From an uncultured Pelagibacteraceae bacterium (lineage in GTDB: Bacteria > Pseudomonadota > Alphaproteobacteria > Pelagibacterales > Pelagibacteraceae), in assembly GCA_902633125.1 (NCBI GenBank), contig CACPEZ010000001.1, forward strand, positions 124,001 to 188,000: 64,000 bases of DNA, given 5' to 3'. Below the pieces are notes generated by a model, which saw only the letters and a list, made by a program, of their open reading frames with translations, was not told the DNA's origin and did no database searches. Position numbers and translations under genes: made by a program. This document shows positions 19,374 through 28,462 of the stretch, piece by piece; positions within the stretch are counted from its first letter, which is position 1, and every line of letters starts with the position of its first letter.

Positions 19374-20574
19374 TTTTATTTAATATTAAAAAAAATAAGT
19401 AACTTAAAATGCATAAAAATAAAAAAATTGAAAAAGAAATTTGATAGCTCATTGTAATAGTAGCACCTAAATTTCTGGAAAAATCTATTATTAAACCAAT
19501 TATCCATTGTACAAAAAAAGTACCAGAAAATAAAAATACATTGAATGAAGTTAAAGATTTTCCTGCTAGTTTAGTAGGAAAATTTAATGCTATTGCTGGT
19601 TGGGTTAAAGAAATTACTATTGATGATAAAATATAAAGAGTGAACATGGTTGCACCAGCTTTGTCTCCCATTATGACTATTAAAAATAAAATTATATAAC
19701 TTACAGGAAGTGTAAATTTTACAATTCTCATACTGTCAATTCCCTTGGAAAATAGTTTTGGCAAAAAATATCCCCATATTAAAAAAGAAAAAAGCATAGT
19801 TACATTTATCCAAAATAAACCTATCGCACTTTGTATTGCATCATAACCTGTTACATTTAGCATCCATGGTCCAGCCCACAATGTTTGTATTGCTTGAACG
19901 CCTCCATAATTAAAAAATGCAAGCGGTACTAAGCTAATAAAGAATTTATTTTTCCATATGTGGGAAAGATTTTGAAGATTATTATTTTGGTCTTCATCCC
20001 TCTTAGTTTCCCACGAAGGTATTAAAATTGATATTAATATTATGCTTATCAAAATTAAAGAGGCTATAATTAAAAAAATAGATCGCCAACCAATTATTGG
20101 TAATAAAATTTGAACTGGTAGAGTTGATGCAACAAATCCAAAATTTGCAACCATCAACATCCATGAATTTGCACGTTGTTGATATTTTTCTTCAAACCAT
20201 ACTCTATAACCAGTTAAAGGACCCATTAAACAAGCAGCAACACCTACACCAATGAAAATTCTAGAAATTAATAAACCTGCAAAACTTTTAGCAAAAGCAA
20301 ATGAAATAGTTCCAATAAGAGCAATGATTAATAAATATCCGATAACTTTTTTTGGACCAAATCTATCTAATAACATACCGGTAGGAATTTGCATGAGCGA
20401 AAACCCTAGAAAATATCCTCCAGCTAAAAGTCCAAGATTTGCGGCACTTAAATTGAATTCAGTTGAAAGAGCAGGTGTTAATGTTGCGGTAATTGATCTC
20501 AGTAAATTTGATATAAAAAAGCCAAAGGCAAATACAGAAAAAATTAGAATACTTTTATTTATTTTATTGATCAT
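19366..20574 (-). CDS. Major facilitator superfamily permease
   Basis: This is a 402-residue protein with twelve predicted membrane helices. The cytoplasmic loop between helices 2 and 3 reads GMLLDRFGPKKVIG, the MFS signature loop, and an equivalent polar loop occurs in the second half. N-terminal features (LRSITATLTPALSTEF) resemble the nitrate/cyanate-type and hexuronate-type sub-branches, but no substrate can be assigned. It is divergent from the gamma-glutamyltransferase-like gene with 30 bases between start codons, so the two may share a regulatory region. Confidence 0.9.
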   Translation of the reverse strand: MINKINKSILIFSVFAFGFFISNLLRSITATLTPALSTEFNLSAANLGLLAGGYFLGFSLMQIPTGMLLDRFGPKKVIGYLLIIALIGTISFAFAKSFAGLLISRIFIGVGVAACLMGPLTGYRVWFEEKYQQRANSWMLMVANFGFVASTLPVQILLPIIGWRSIFLIIASLILISIILISILIPSWETKRDEDQNNNLQNLSHIWKNKFFISLVPLAFFNYGGVQAIQTLWAGPWMLNVTGYDAIQSAIGLFWINVTMLFSFLIWGYFLPKLFSKGIDSMRIVKFTLPVSYIILFLIVIMGDKAGATMFTLYILSSIVISLTQPAIALNFPTKLAGKSLTSFNVFLFSGTFFVQWIIGLIIDFSRNLGATITMSYQISFSIFLFLCILSYLFFLILNKNE

Positions 20575-20604
20575 TTATATTTTTTATGAAATTACAGTTC
20601 TATT

Positions 20605-22188
20605 ATGAATAATCATTCAACAAAAGATAAAGATGCCATTTCTTCAAATGGTATGGCCGCAACATCACATCCATTAGCTACAGAAGAAGCTCTTAGAATA
20701 TTACAAAAAGGTGGAAATGCAGTTGATGCAGCTATTGCAGCTTCTGTTGTTCTGTCTGTTGCAGAGCCTAATGCCACAAGTATAGGTGGAGATTGTTTTG
20801 CAATAATAAAAATGAATGGAAAAGGCCCTGTTTCATATAATGGATCAGGTATTGCTCCAGCAAAAGCGAATTTTGATTATTTCAAGGAAAAGAATATAGA
20901 TAAAATTGGATTAACAAGTCCTCACGCAGTAACTATTCCTGGTGCATTAGATGCTTGGAATTCAATTCATAATGATTTTGGAAAACTCGATTTTGAGGAG
21001 TTGTTTCACAAAGGTATAGATATTGCAAAGAATGGTTTTAAAGTGACTAAAGTTGTTGCTAACGCCTGGAGCAACGTATTTAATAAATTAAACGATAACC
21101 CATATTCTAGAAAACATATGCTAAATAATGGTAAAAGTTATCAATTTAATGAGGTAAATAAAAATCCTGCACTTGGAGAGACTCTCGAAAAAATTTCAAA
21201 AAATGGAGTTAAAGAATTTTATGAAGGATCAATTGCTGAAGATTTAGTTAAAACTTTAAAAGAGTTTGGAGGCTTACATACAATTGAAGATTTCCATAAG
21301 CAAAAAACTATTAAATCAGACACTTTATCAGATAGATATAGAGATATTATCATACATCAATGTCCTCCGAGCGGACCTGGAATAACAGTTTTAATAATGA
21401 TGAAGTTATTAGAAAAGTTAGGTATTGAAAAATATGATGTGAATTCATTTGAAAGATTTCATCTTGAAGCAGAAGTTACAAAGCAGGCATATAAACTTAA
21501 AGAGGAAAATATTGGTGATCCAGAATTTGTAGATTTAGATTTGAAAAAAATATTAAGTGAACAAAATATAGATAATATTTCAAAAAATATATCTATTAAT
21601 GGCTGCGCAGATGTAGGAGATCTAAATATTCCAAACCATCCTGAAACAGTTTATTTAAGCGTGGTAGACAGAGATTTAAATGTAGTTTCAATAATAAATT
21701 CTGTTTGCTATGCTTTTGGATCTGGAATAACAGGTGATAAATCTGGAGTGGTTCTTCACAATAGAGGAACTAATTTTAGAGTTGAGGAAGGTCATCCTAA
21801 TTGTATTCAGGGATTAAAAAGACCACTACATACCATAATTCCTGGAATAGTTATGAACAACAAAGGAGAATGTGAATTATCTTATGGAGTAATGGGGGGA
21901 CAATATCAACCTGTTGGACAAGTTCATGTTTTAAATAGCATTATTGATTATAACTTAACTCCTCAACAAGCCATTTCATTTCCTAGAGCTTTCCATTTCA
22001 ATAACATTTATAAATTAGAGAAAAGTATTGATGAAAAAATTTTTAATAATTTAAAAGAAGTCGGTCATAATGTTGAGTATATAGATGGTACTCATGGAGG
22101 TGGACAAGCAATTCAAATAGATAGAGAAAAAGGAAATTTAGTTGGCGGTTCAGATCCAAGAAAAGATGGATACGCAAAAGGTTATTAA
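20605..22188 (+). CDS. Gamma-glutamyltransferase family protein without signal peptide
   Basis: The 527-residue protein belongs to the gamma-glutamyltranspeptidase Ntn-hydrolase family. The N-terminal block (GMAATSHPLATEEALRIL, GGNAVDAAIA, SIGGDCFA) and the small-subunit start PETVYLSVVD are clear. T348 aligns with the autocatalytic nucleophile Thr, and FGSGITGDKSGV and GLKRPLHTIIPGIV follow. Classical GGT is periplasmic; here no signal peptide is visible, so a cytoplasmic amidohydrolase-like role is inferred. It opens a three-gene plus-strand operon with an acyl-CoA ligase five bases downstream. Confidence 0.85.
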   Translation: MNNHSTKDKDAISSNGMAATSHPLATEEALRILQKGGNAVDAAIAASVVLSVAEPNATSIGGDCFAIIKMNGKGPVSYNGSGIAPAKANFDYFKEKNIDKIGLTSPHAVTIPGALDAWNSIHNDFGKLDFEELFHKGIDIAKNGFKVTKVVANAWSNVFNKLNDNPYSRKHMLNNGKSYQFNEVNKNPALGETLEKISKNGVKEFYEGSIAEDLVKTLKEFGGLHTIEDFHKQKTIKSDTLSDRYRDIIIHQCPPSGPGITVLIMMKLLEKLGIEKYDVNSFERFHLEAEVTKQAYKLKEENIGDPEFVDLDLKKILSEQNIDNISKNISINGCADVGDLNIPNHPETVYLSVVDRDLNVVSIINSVCYAFGSGITGDKSGVVLHNRGTNFRVEEGHPNCIQGLKRPLHTIIPGIVMNNKGECELSYGVMGGQYQPVGQVHVLNSIIDYNLTPQQAISFPRAFHFNNIYKLEKSIDEKIFNNLKEVGHNVEYIDGTHGGGQAIQIDREKGNLVGGSDPRKDGYAKGY

Positions 22189-22193
22189 TTTAA

Positions 22194-23702
22194 ATGAACT
22201 CTAGAATTGTTAGAAATATTATAGAAACACAAAATGATAATCGAATTGCAATAACATCTGAAAGTAGTTCTCCACTAAAATTTGTTGATTTAAAATCATT
22301 AATAGAAAGAATTTCAAAACAATTATCAGGTAATGGTATTAATAATAAAGATCGTGCAGCAATAGTTTTGCCAAACGGTCCTTACATGGCAACTAGTTTT
22401 TTGGCGATTTCAAGCTACATGTCTGCTGCACCTTTAAACCCTAACTATAAATCTGAAGAATTCGAATTTTACCTAGAGGATTTAAAACCAAAGATAGTGA
22501 TTGTAGAGAAAAATTCTAAAAATCCAGTAGTAGAAGTCGCAAATAAATTAAAAATTCCTGTTTGCGAAATAAAATCAGACGGAAATACTTTAAGCGGAGA
22601 TTTCAATCTTTTTGAAAAAAGCAGTGATTATGTTTTGCCAGGCGAAGATCATGAAGCTCTTGTGCTGCATACTTCGGGCACTACATCAAGACCTAAGATT
22701 GTTCCATTAACAAATAAAAATATTTTTTCTTCAGCAGATAATATCTCCAAAAGTCTTAATTTAACTGATAAAGATCATTGTCTAAATATTATGCCATTAT
22801 TTCATATACATGGCTTAATTGCAGTTCTTGCAGCCTCTATGAAGGTAGGGGCATCTGTATGTGCAAGTAGTGGATTTAATGCATTAAAATTTTTAGATAA
22901 TGCAAAAAGAGAGAAAATAACTTGGTATTCTGGAGTACCAACAATGCATCAAGCAATATTGATGAGAGCAGATAAAAATCTAGAAACTGCTAAACAATTA
23001 AATCTTAGATTTTTAAGATCATCATCAGCATCTCTACCTCCAGCTGTATTTGAAAAACTAAATGAGGTATTTAATTGTCCAGTAATAGAAGCATATGGGA
23101 TGACGGAAGCTACTCATCAAATGACCTCAAATCCTTTACCGCCTAAGTCCCAAAAACCTGGCTTTGTAGGAATTCCTGCTGGGCCAGAAGTTTGTATTAT
23201 GGATACTAATAACAAGATTTTAAATCAAGGAGAAGAGGGAGAAGTTTGCATTAGGGGTGAAAATGTTACTTCCGGATATGAAAATAATCCAGATGCAAAT
23301 AAAAATAGCTTTTCAAATGGTTGGTTTAGAACAGGAGATCAGGGATATTTTGATAAAGATGGTTATCTAAAAATCTCAGGAAGATTGAAGGAAATAATTA
23401 ATAAAGGTGGTGAAAAGATTTCACCTTTAGAAGTCGATAACATTCTTATGGATCATCCAAATATTGAGCAAGCTGTTTGCTTTGGATATGAAGATAAAAT
23501 GCTTGGGGAAGATATAGCTACCGCAATAATCATAAAAGAGGGCATGAAGTGTACTGAAGATGATATAAAAATGTATGCAAATGAAAAACTTGCAAAATTT
23601 AAAATTCCAAAGAAAATATTTTTTGTAAATGAAATTCCTAAAGGTGCAACAGGTAAACTACAAAGAAATACTTTAGCTAAAAAGTTTGGATTAGTGAACT
23701 AA
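22194..23702 (+). CDS. Acyl-CoA synthetase resembling oxalyl-CoA synthetase (AAE3/PCS60)
   Basis: This 502-residue AMP-forming ligase has the P-loop HTSGTTSRPKIVPLTNKN, the PLFHIHGL and AYGMTEATHQMTSNPLP blocks, the GWFRTGDQGYF and GRLKEIINKGGEKISPLEV motifs and a C-terminal GATGKLQR lysine. The SRPK variant of the P-loop and the EATHxM segment are shared with plant AAE3 and yeast Pcs60, which activate oxalate. Oxalate or a similar small diacid is therefore the best guess. No oxalyl-CoA decarboxylase is nearby. It shares one base with the downstream reductase. Confidence 0.82.
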   Translation: MNSRIVRNIIETQNDNRIAITSESSSPLKFVDLKSLIERISKQLSGNGINNKDRAAIVLPNGPYMATSFLAISSYMSAAPLNPNYKSEEFEFYLEDLKPKIVIVEKNSKNPVVEVANKLKIPVCEIKSDGNTLSGDFNLFEKSSDYVLPGEDHEALVLHTSGTTSRPKIVPLTNKNIFSSADNISKSLNLTDKDHCLNIMPLFHIHGLIAVLAASMKVGASVCASSGFNALKFLDNAKREKITWYSGVPTMHQAILMRADKNLETAKQLNLRFLRSSSASLPPAVFEKLNEVFNCPVIEAYGMTEATHQMTSNPLPPKSQKPGFVGIPAGPEVCIMDTNNKILNQGEEGEVCIRGENVTSGYENNPDANKNSFSNGWFRTGDQGYFDKDGYLKISGRLKEIINKGGEKISPLEVDNILMDHPNIEQAVCFGYEDKMLGEDIATAIIIKEGMKCTEDDIKMYANEKLAKFKIPKKIFFVNEIPKGATGKLQRNTLAKKFGLVN

Positions 23703-24721
23703 TGACTAAAATTTGTATATTTGGAGCTGGGTCTATTGGTGGATTTATTGCTACAAGTTTAAAAAAAACAAACGCACAAGTCTCTTTAATTGCAAGAGGA
23801 GAACATAAAAAAGCAATAGAGCAAAATGGATTAACTTTTATAAGAGATGATAATAAAGTTAATTTTAAATTTGATGTAACAGACAATCCTAAAGATTTGG
23901 ATGAACAAGATTTCATAATTATTTCTGTAAAAGCTAACGCTATTAGTAAAATTTCAGAAAGCTTAAAACCAATTATGGGTAAAAAAACTTCAATTATATG
24001 CGCCATTAATGGATTGCCTTGGTGGTACTTTCATAAAGCTAATACGGGTACCAAATTAGACAATCAAATAGTTGAAAGTGTGGATCCAGGTGGAAAAATA
24101 TGGCAAACTCTAGGACCTGAAAGAGCAATTGGTTGTGTAGTTTATCCAGCTTGTCAGATATTAGAGCCAGGTGTTATTAAACATAATGGTAATGGTGAAC
24201 GATTTTCTTTAGGTGAACCAGATGGAACCAGATCAGAAAGACTAAAAATAATTTCAAGTTTATTCATAGAAGGCGGTTTAAAAGCTCCTCAGAAGAAAAA
24301 TTTAAGAGACGAAATTTGGGTGAAACTATGGGGGAATTGTTCATTCAACCCAGTAAGTGCTCTAACAAATAAAACTATGGATGAAATGGGTAATGATCCT
24401 GAAACTTACAATTTAATAAAAGTTTTAATGCAGGAGTGCCAACAAGTTGGAGAAAAAATCGGAGTTAAATTCAATATATCAATTGAGGATCGAATTAAGG
24501 GTGGAGTCTCAATTATAGGACATAGACCTTCGACCGCTCAAGATTTAAATGCTGGCAAACCACTAGAAATAGATCCAATAATTGGTTCAATTATAGAAAT
24601 TGCAAATAAGCTTGATTTAAATGTTCCAAAATTAAAAGAGATTAATGAAAAATTAAAGTCCAAGGCAGAAGACTTGGGTCTTTATACAAGATCAGAATTA
24701 ATTGATAAATTAACAGTTTAA
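23702..24721 (+). CDS. 2-dehydropantoate 2-reductase family protein
   Basis: The 339-residue protein has the N-terminal Rossmann motif of ketopantoate reductases (CIFGAGSIGGFIA), the VKANAI block, the conserved NG motif (AINGLPWWYF), the catalytic-lysine region LRDEIWVKLWGNCSFNP and the C-terminal GHRPSTAQDLNAGKPLEID segment. The family (ApbA/PanE) includes the pantothenate enzyme as well as reductases of other 2-oxo acids. The operon partners do not belong to pantothenate synthesis, so the substrate is left open. Its TAA interlocks with the TAA of the convergent TRAP gene in the palindrome TTAA. Confidence 0.85.
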   Translation: MTKICIFGAGSIGGFIATSLKKTNAQVSLIARGEHKKAIEQNGLTFIRDDNKVNFKFDVTDNPKDLDEQDFIIISVKANAISKISESLKPIMGKKTSIICAINGLPWWYFHKANTGTKLDNQIVESVDPGGKIWQTLGPERAIGCVVYPACQILEPGVIKHNGNGERFSLGEPDGTRSERLKIISSLFIEGGLKAPQKKNLRDEIWVKLWGNCSFNPVSALTNKTMDEMGNDPETYNLIKVLMQECQQVGEKIGVKFNISIEDRIKGGVSIIGHRPSTAQDLNAGKPLEIDPIIGSIIEIANKLDLNVPKLKEINEKLKSKAEDLGLYTRSELIDKLTV

Positions 24722-27381
24722 AAATTTAGTGAAATATCTCTATGTATTGAATTACATTTAGATACATAGATAGCTTGCTCTTTTGTTAGTTTAGACTGCA
24801 ACCTTAGTCCAATTGTTTCTTTGATTGCATTATTATATTCCTCAAGTTTTGGCATTAAGTTTTCTTTAGCATTTGCTCTCCAGCTAACTTCTTTATTGAA
24901 TAACTCAACAACTTCTTTTGATTTTGTTCTAATCGCCATTGGATCAAGTTCGTCTGAGTCAACCATTGATAATAAATCATCTACACTATTTAAAAATTCA
25001 TCCATTCCAGAGATCTCACTCAACTTGTCAAACAATCCATCCATAATTGTAACTGATCTTTCATATACTTTTGTATTGCTTTCCATAGCTATAAAATAAT
25101 CTAACTGTTTAATATCTTTTGATACTTCTTGAAGTTTTACTCCATCGTTTATGAACATTGCGAACTGATCAAGTAGATCGTAGGCTTCATCTACATTCTT
25201 TCTATATCTTTTTGTTGTTGTATTTTTAGCTTTATTTATTTTGTCGAATTCTGAATTCTTAGCTTGCCAAGTATCTGGAATTGAGTTTTGAATTTCCTCA
25301 ATTTCAAGTTTTACATCCTCAATTCTTAATTCTATTTTGTTTTTCTCATCTAATTCGTCATCATCTAAATTTCTAATCTCTGCTTTATATTTTTCTATTT
25401 TTTTATTTAATTTAAGTATTTTCTTTTGCTTCTTTCTAACAGTGAAATGCAGATCCCTATAATCAACAGCATATGCATTGTATTCGACCTCAACTTTTTT
25501 TAATTTATCGACTAGAGCAAAAGTTCCTAGTGCACTATCAAAATGATCTTCTAAAATTTCCATTTTATCATCTGGCAGATTAGTTGGAGCCTCAGATTGG
25601 AATTTTAATATTGCATTTTTAATTGTCTCACCGTTTGAATCAAATCTTGCAAATTTGTACTCTTGCAAACAGTACTGTAATTTAGGATTCATTGGTGGAG
25701 GAGCAACATTCGAAGTTAAATATACTCTATTTGGTAGATAATTTACTAAGCTAGGGTATGCACCGACTATTCCCAATCCTATAAGCTGAAGAATTATAAA
25801 AGGCACAACACCTTTCCAAATATCAAGTGTTTTAACAATTTTAGGAGCTACACCTTTCAAATAAAAGAGTGCAAATCCAAATGGCGGCGTTAAGAAGGAA
25901 GTCTGCAAGTTAACACCAATCATAACTCCCAACCAAACGGCTGTGACGTTAGCCCCTGTTTCAGCTAATAATATTGGTGCAATTATTGGAACAACAACAA
26001 CTGCAATTTCAATAAAGTCTAAGAAAAATCCTAGCAAGAAAATTACAATCATCACAACAACAAATTGTGTCCAAAAACCACCCGGTAAATCTTGTAAAAA
26101 GTCTCTTACTAATTCTTCTCCCCCAAAAGCTCTAAATCCTGAAGTAAGCATTGCTGCTCCTAAAAGGATAATAAATACCATTGAAGTAGTCACACAAGTT
26201 TCTGTTACAACTTCTTTTAAAACATTTTCTGTTTTAAAAGTTCTCCAAAAACTCCAACCTATTCCGTATACAAGTATGACCACAAAGAAAGCGGTTATAA
26301 AGATTGCACTTAAATCTCTTTCCTCCAAATTTTTTACATTTAATTCATAATTTGATGCAAAGAATGTAATTGGAATTAGAGATCCAATAATTAAAATTAA
26401 AGGATAGAAAGCACTTTTCTTTCCTTCATATAATCTATAACCAGCCATCAAAGTGGCACCAATTGCTCCAATTGAACCTGCTTGGTTTACAGTAGCAATA
26501 CCCATTAAAATTGAACCTAATACAGCGAATATTAATGCAAGTGGTGGTATGATAATTACAACTACTCTTAACCAAAATTTTAAATCAAAATTTCCTTTAA
26601 ATGGAACTGGTGGTGCAACACCTTTCTTTATTCTAGCAAAAATAAACACATAGATCATATAAAGAGCAACTAAAACAAGACCTGGTAAAAGTGCTCCTAA
26701 GAACATATCACCTGCACTTGATGAACCTACTCTAAATTCACCTGGCATATTAAATTCACCAGTTAAGGCTTTATAATCATTTTGTCTTAAGTTGTTTGCA
26801 ACATCAGATGCACTTGCCAACTGGTCAGCAATAATAATTAAAACAATTGATGGAGGAATAATTTGACCTAATGTTCCTGATGAACAAACTATTCCACTAG
26901 CAAGTTGTCTGTCATACTTGTTATTTAACATTGTTGGTAACGAAATTAGTCCCATCGCAATTACAGTTGCTCCAACGATACCAGTCGTTGCTGCTAATAG
27001 AGCTCCAACAAATATAACTGAAATTCCTAAACCACCAGGAATTGGTCCAAATAATTGGCCCATTGTTATTAATAAGTCTTCAGCAATTTTTGATTTTTGA
27101 AGCATAATTCCCATGAATATAAATAAAGGAATTGCTATCAAAGTATCTGTCTCTACATCCCAGTAATTACTCCTAAAATTTGTAATACCAGCAACGAGCC
27201 ATTCTATGGGTCCATCTACAGCAAAAAAGGCACTGGAGTCTCCCTCGAAGATGTAGCCAAAAAATGCAGCTAAACCAATTGCAATTATAGCTGAACCAGG
27301 AAGTGCAAAAGCAACCGGGTAACCCGATGCAAGAGCAACAATCATTATCACAACTAGAACAGCTAAAAAGAATGTTTCCAT
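24718..27381 (-). CDS. TRAP transporter large permease with long coiled-coil C-terminal extension
   Basis: DctM-type large subunits drive sodium-coupled uptake in tripartite (TRAP) transporters. Residues 1 to about 545 form the multi-helix permease (FIFMGIMLQKSKIAEDLL, GALLAATTGIVGATVIAMG, GQIIPPSIVLIIIADQLA, and LQTSFLTPPFGFALFYLKG near the end). About 330 further residues follow, soluble and very rich in Lys, Glu and Asp, with heptad-like runs (KKQKKILKLNKKIEKYKAEI) and a second helical half. Typical DctM proteins are 430-620 residues, so the tail is unusual. It lies three bases after the DctQ gene. Confidence 0.92.
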   Translation of the reverse strand: METFFLAVLVVIMIVALASGYPVAFALPGSAIIAIGLAAFFGYIFEGDSSAFFAVDGPIEWLVAGITNFRSNYWDVETDTLIAIPLFIFMGIMLQKSKIAEDLLITMGQLFGPIPGGLGISVIFVGALLAATTGIVGATVIAMGLISLPTMLNNKYDRQLASGIVCSSGTLGQIIPPSIVLIIIADQLASASDVANNLRQNDYKALTGEFNMPGEFRVGSSSAGDMFLGALLPGLVLVALYMIYVFIFARIKKGVAPPVPFKGNFDLKFWLRVVVIIIPPLALIFAVLGSILMGIATVNQAGSIGAIGATLMAGYRLYEGKKSAFYPLILIIGSLIPITFFASNYELNVKNLEERDLSAIFITAFFVVILVYGIGWSFWRTFKTENVLKEVVTETCVTTSMVFIILLGAAMLTSGFRAFGGEELVRDFLQDLPGGFWTQFVVVMIVIFLLGFFLDFIEIAVVVVPIIAPILLAETGANVTAVWLGVMIGVNLQTSFLTPPFGFALFYLKGVAPKIVKTLDIWKGVVPFIILQLIGLGIVGAYPSLVNYLPNRVYLTSNVAPPPMNPKLQYCLQEYKFARFDSNGETIKNAILKFQSEAPTNLPDDKMEILEDHFDSALGTFALVDKLKKVEVEYNAYAVDYRDLHFTVRKKQKKILKLNKKIEKYKAEIRNLDDDELDEKNKIELRIEDVKLEIEEIQNSIPDTWQAKNSEFDKINKAKNTTTKRYRKNVDEAYDLLDQFAMFINDGVKLQEVSKDIKQLDYFIAMESNTKVYERSVTIMDGLFDKLSEISGMDEFLNSVDDLLSMVDSDELDPMAIRTKSKEVVELFNKEVSWRANAKENLMPKLEEYNNAIKETIGLRLQSKLTKEQAIYVSKCNSIHRDISLNF

Positions 27382-27384
27382 AAT

Positions 27385-28374
27385 TTAATTTTTGACACCT
27401 TTTAAAATTTTGTGACTACTTTCCATAAAATAACTAGTAAATTGAATTAGCATCGTAACAGCAAAAACAGCTAGATAAACAGCCATCAAATATAAAAGAT
27501 AAAGACCATTAGATCCTTGTTGCGTAACTTCAAAAGCTACAACAGGACCATTTATTATGCTGGCTTTTCCGTTAAGACCTAAAAATATAACTATTAATGT
27601 AAGTGGTACTCCTAGAACTGCCGATCCAACCATATTTGTCCATGCCTTCTTTTTTTCACTAAAAGAAGAATAGAGTACATCAACTCTTACGTGCCCTTCA
27701 TGAATTAAGGCGTATGCACTAGCAAACAAATAAAGTGCAGCATACCAAAATCTAACTAGATCCCCTTGAAATGCTTGTTCGTATGAAAATATAAATCTTG
27801 ATAATACGATTACGAATTCACTTACTACAACCAATACTGCTAGCCAAATAAAGCCAACTGATTTCGTAAAATATCCAATCACGAAAGAAATTAATATTAT
27901 TGGAAAGTGAATATAAGTAATTCTGACTGGGGCTTTAACCATCAATGCTTTTACTTCAGGACTGAAGATTGCTTCCCATAATCTTTCAACAACCATAAAA
28001 GATATAACAAAGTCAGCTACGCCAACTAAAAATACTGCCCAAAATGATGATCTAACAAGATATGCTGAAAATCTTGATAAAATTTTTGAATCTTGCTCCA
28101 AAGTTTGGCTATATGTTTTAAAAACATAAAAAACGACTGCAGCAATACAAATCAAATACAATCCAATTTGCATATAACCATAATTTAAATCAGATCCCTC
28201 TAGAGCTTTTTTCTTATATCCAAACATCTCATGATGCGAAAAAATTTTTTTTATTCCTGGCCAATCACTCCAAACTGTTAAAACATTATTAATAAGAAAT
28301 GCTAAAGTAAAAGCTAAAACTGAATAACTGATTATTCTAAGATATAGAGAAAGATTTGAATTTTTTGTCACCAT
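27385..28374 (-). CDS. TRAP transporter small permease (DctQ type), enlarged
   Basis: DctQ small subunits have four helices and help assemble the TRAP permease. This 329-residue protein is about twice the usual length. The C-terminal half carries the DctQ core (YALIHEGHVRVDVLYSSFSEKKKAWTN is split here as HEGHVRVDVLYSSF), the hallmark HVRVD motif, while the N-terminal part adds further membrane helices. Enlarged DctQ proteins are known for mannitol/2-oxoacid-type TRAP systems. It lies downstream of the binding-protein gene behind a strong hairpin terminator. Confidence 0.9.
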   Translation of the reverse strand: MVTKNSNLSLYLRIISYSVLAFTLAFLINNVLTVWSDWPGIKKIFSHHEMFGYKKKALEGSDLNYGYMQIGLYLICIAAVVFYVFKTYSQTLEQDSKILSRFSAYLVRSSFWAVFLVGVADFVISFMVVERLWEAIFSPEVKALMVKAPVRITYIHFPIILISFVIGYFTKSVGFIWLAVLVVVSEFVIVLSRFIFSYEQAFQGDLVRFWYAALYLFASAYALIHEGHVRVDVLYSSFSEKKKAWTNMVGSAVLGVPLTLIVIFLGLNGKASIINGPVVAFEVTQQGSNGLYLLYLMAVYLAVFAVTMLIQFTSYFMESSHKILKGVKN

Positions 28375-28412
28375 AGTATTTTAAAATACCTAAGTAATAC
28401 TCGTTTTTGTTT

Positions 28413-28443
28413 AAAAAAAAAGGGCCCAATTAAGGGCCCTTTA
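28413..28443 (-). terminator. Intrinsic terminator/attenuator between TRAP binding protein and permease genes
   Basis: On the minus strand a perfect nine-base-pair stem (AAAGGGCCC / GGGCCCTTT, arms 28434-28442 and 28419-28427) with a six-base TTAATT loop is followed by a run of nine T (28413-28421). It lies 19 bases past the binding-protein stop. It should stop most transcripts after the binding-protein gene and let only a fraction continue into the two permease genes. Confidence 0.93.
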
Positions 28444-28462
28444 ATAACTAAATTTAGTTAGA

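Noticed and set aside
25943-26350. 135-codon open frame on the plus strand
   Set aside because: It lies wholly antisense to the conserved membrane helices of the TRAP large permease, and its Thr/Ile/Lys-rich composition is what the complement of such helices gives.
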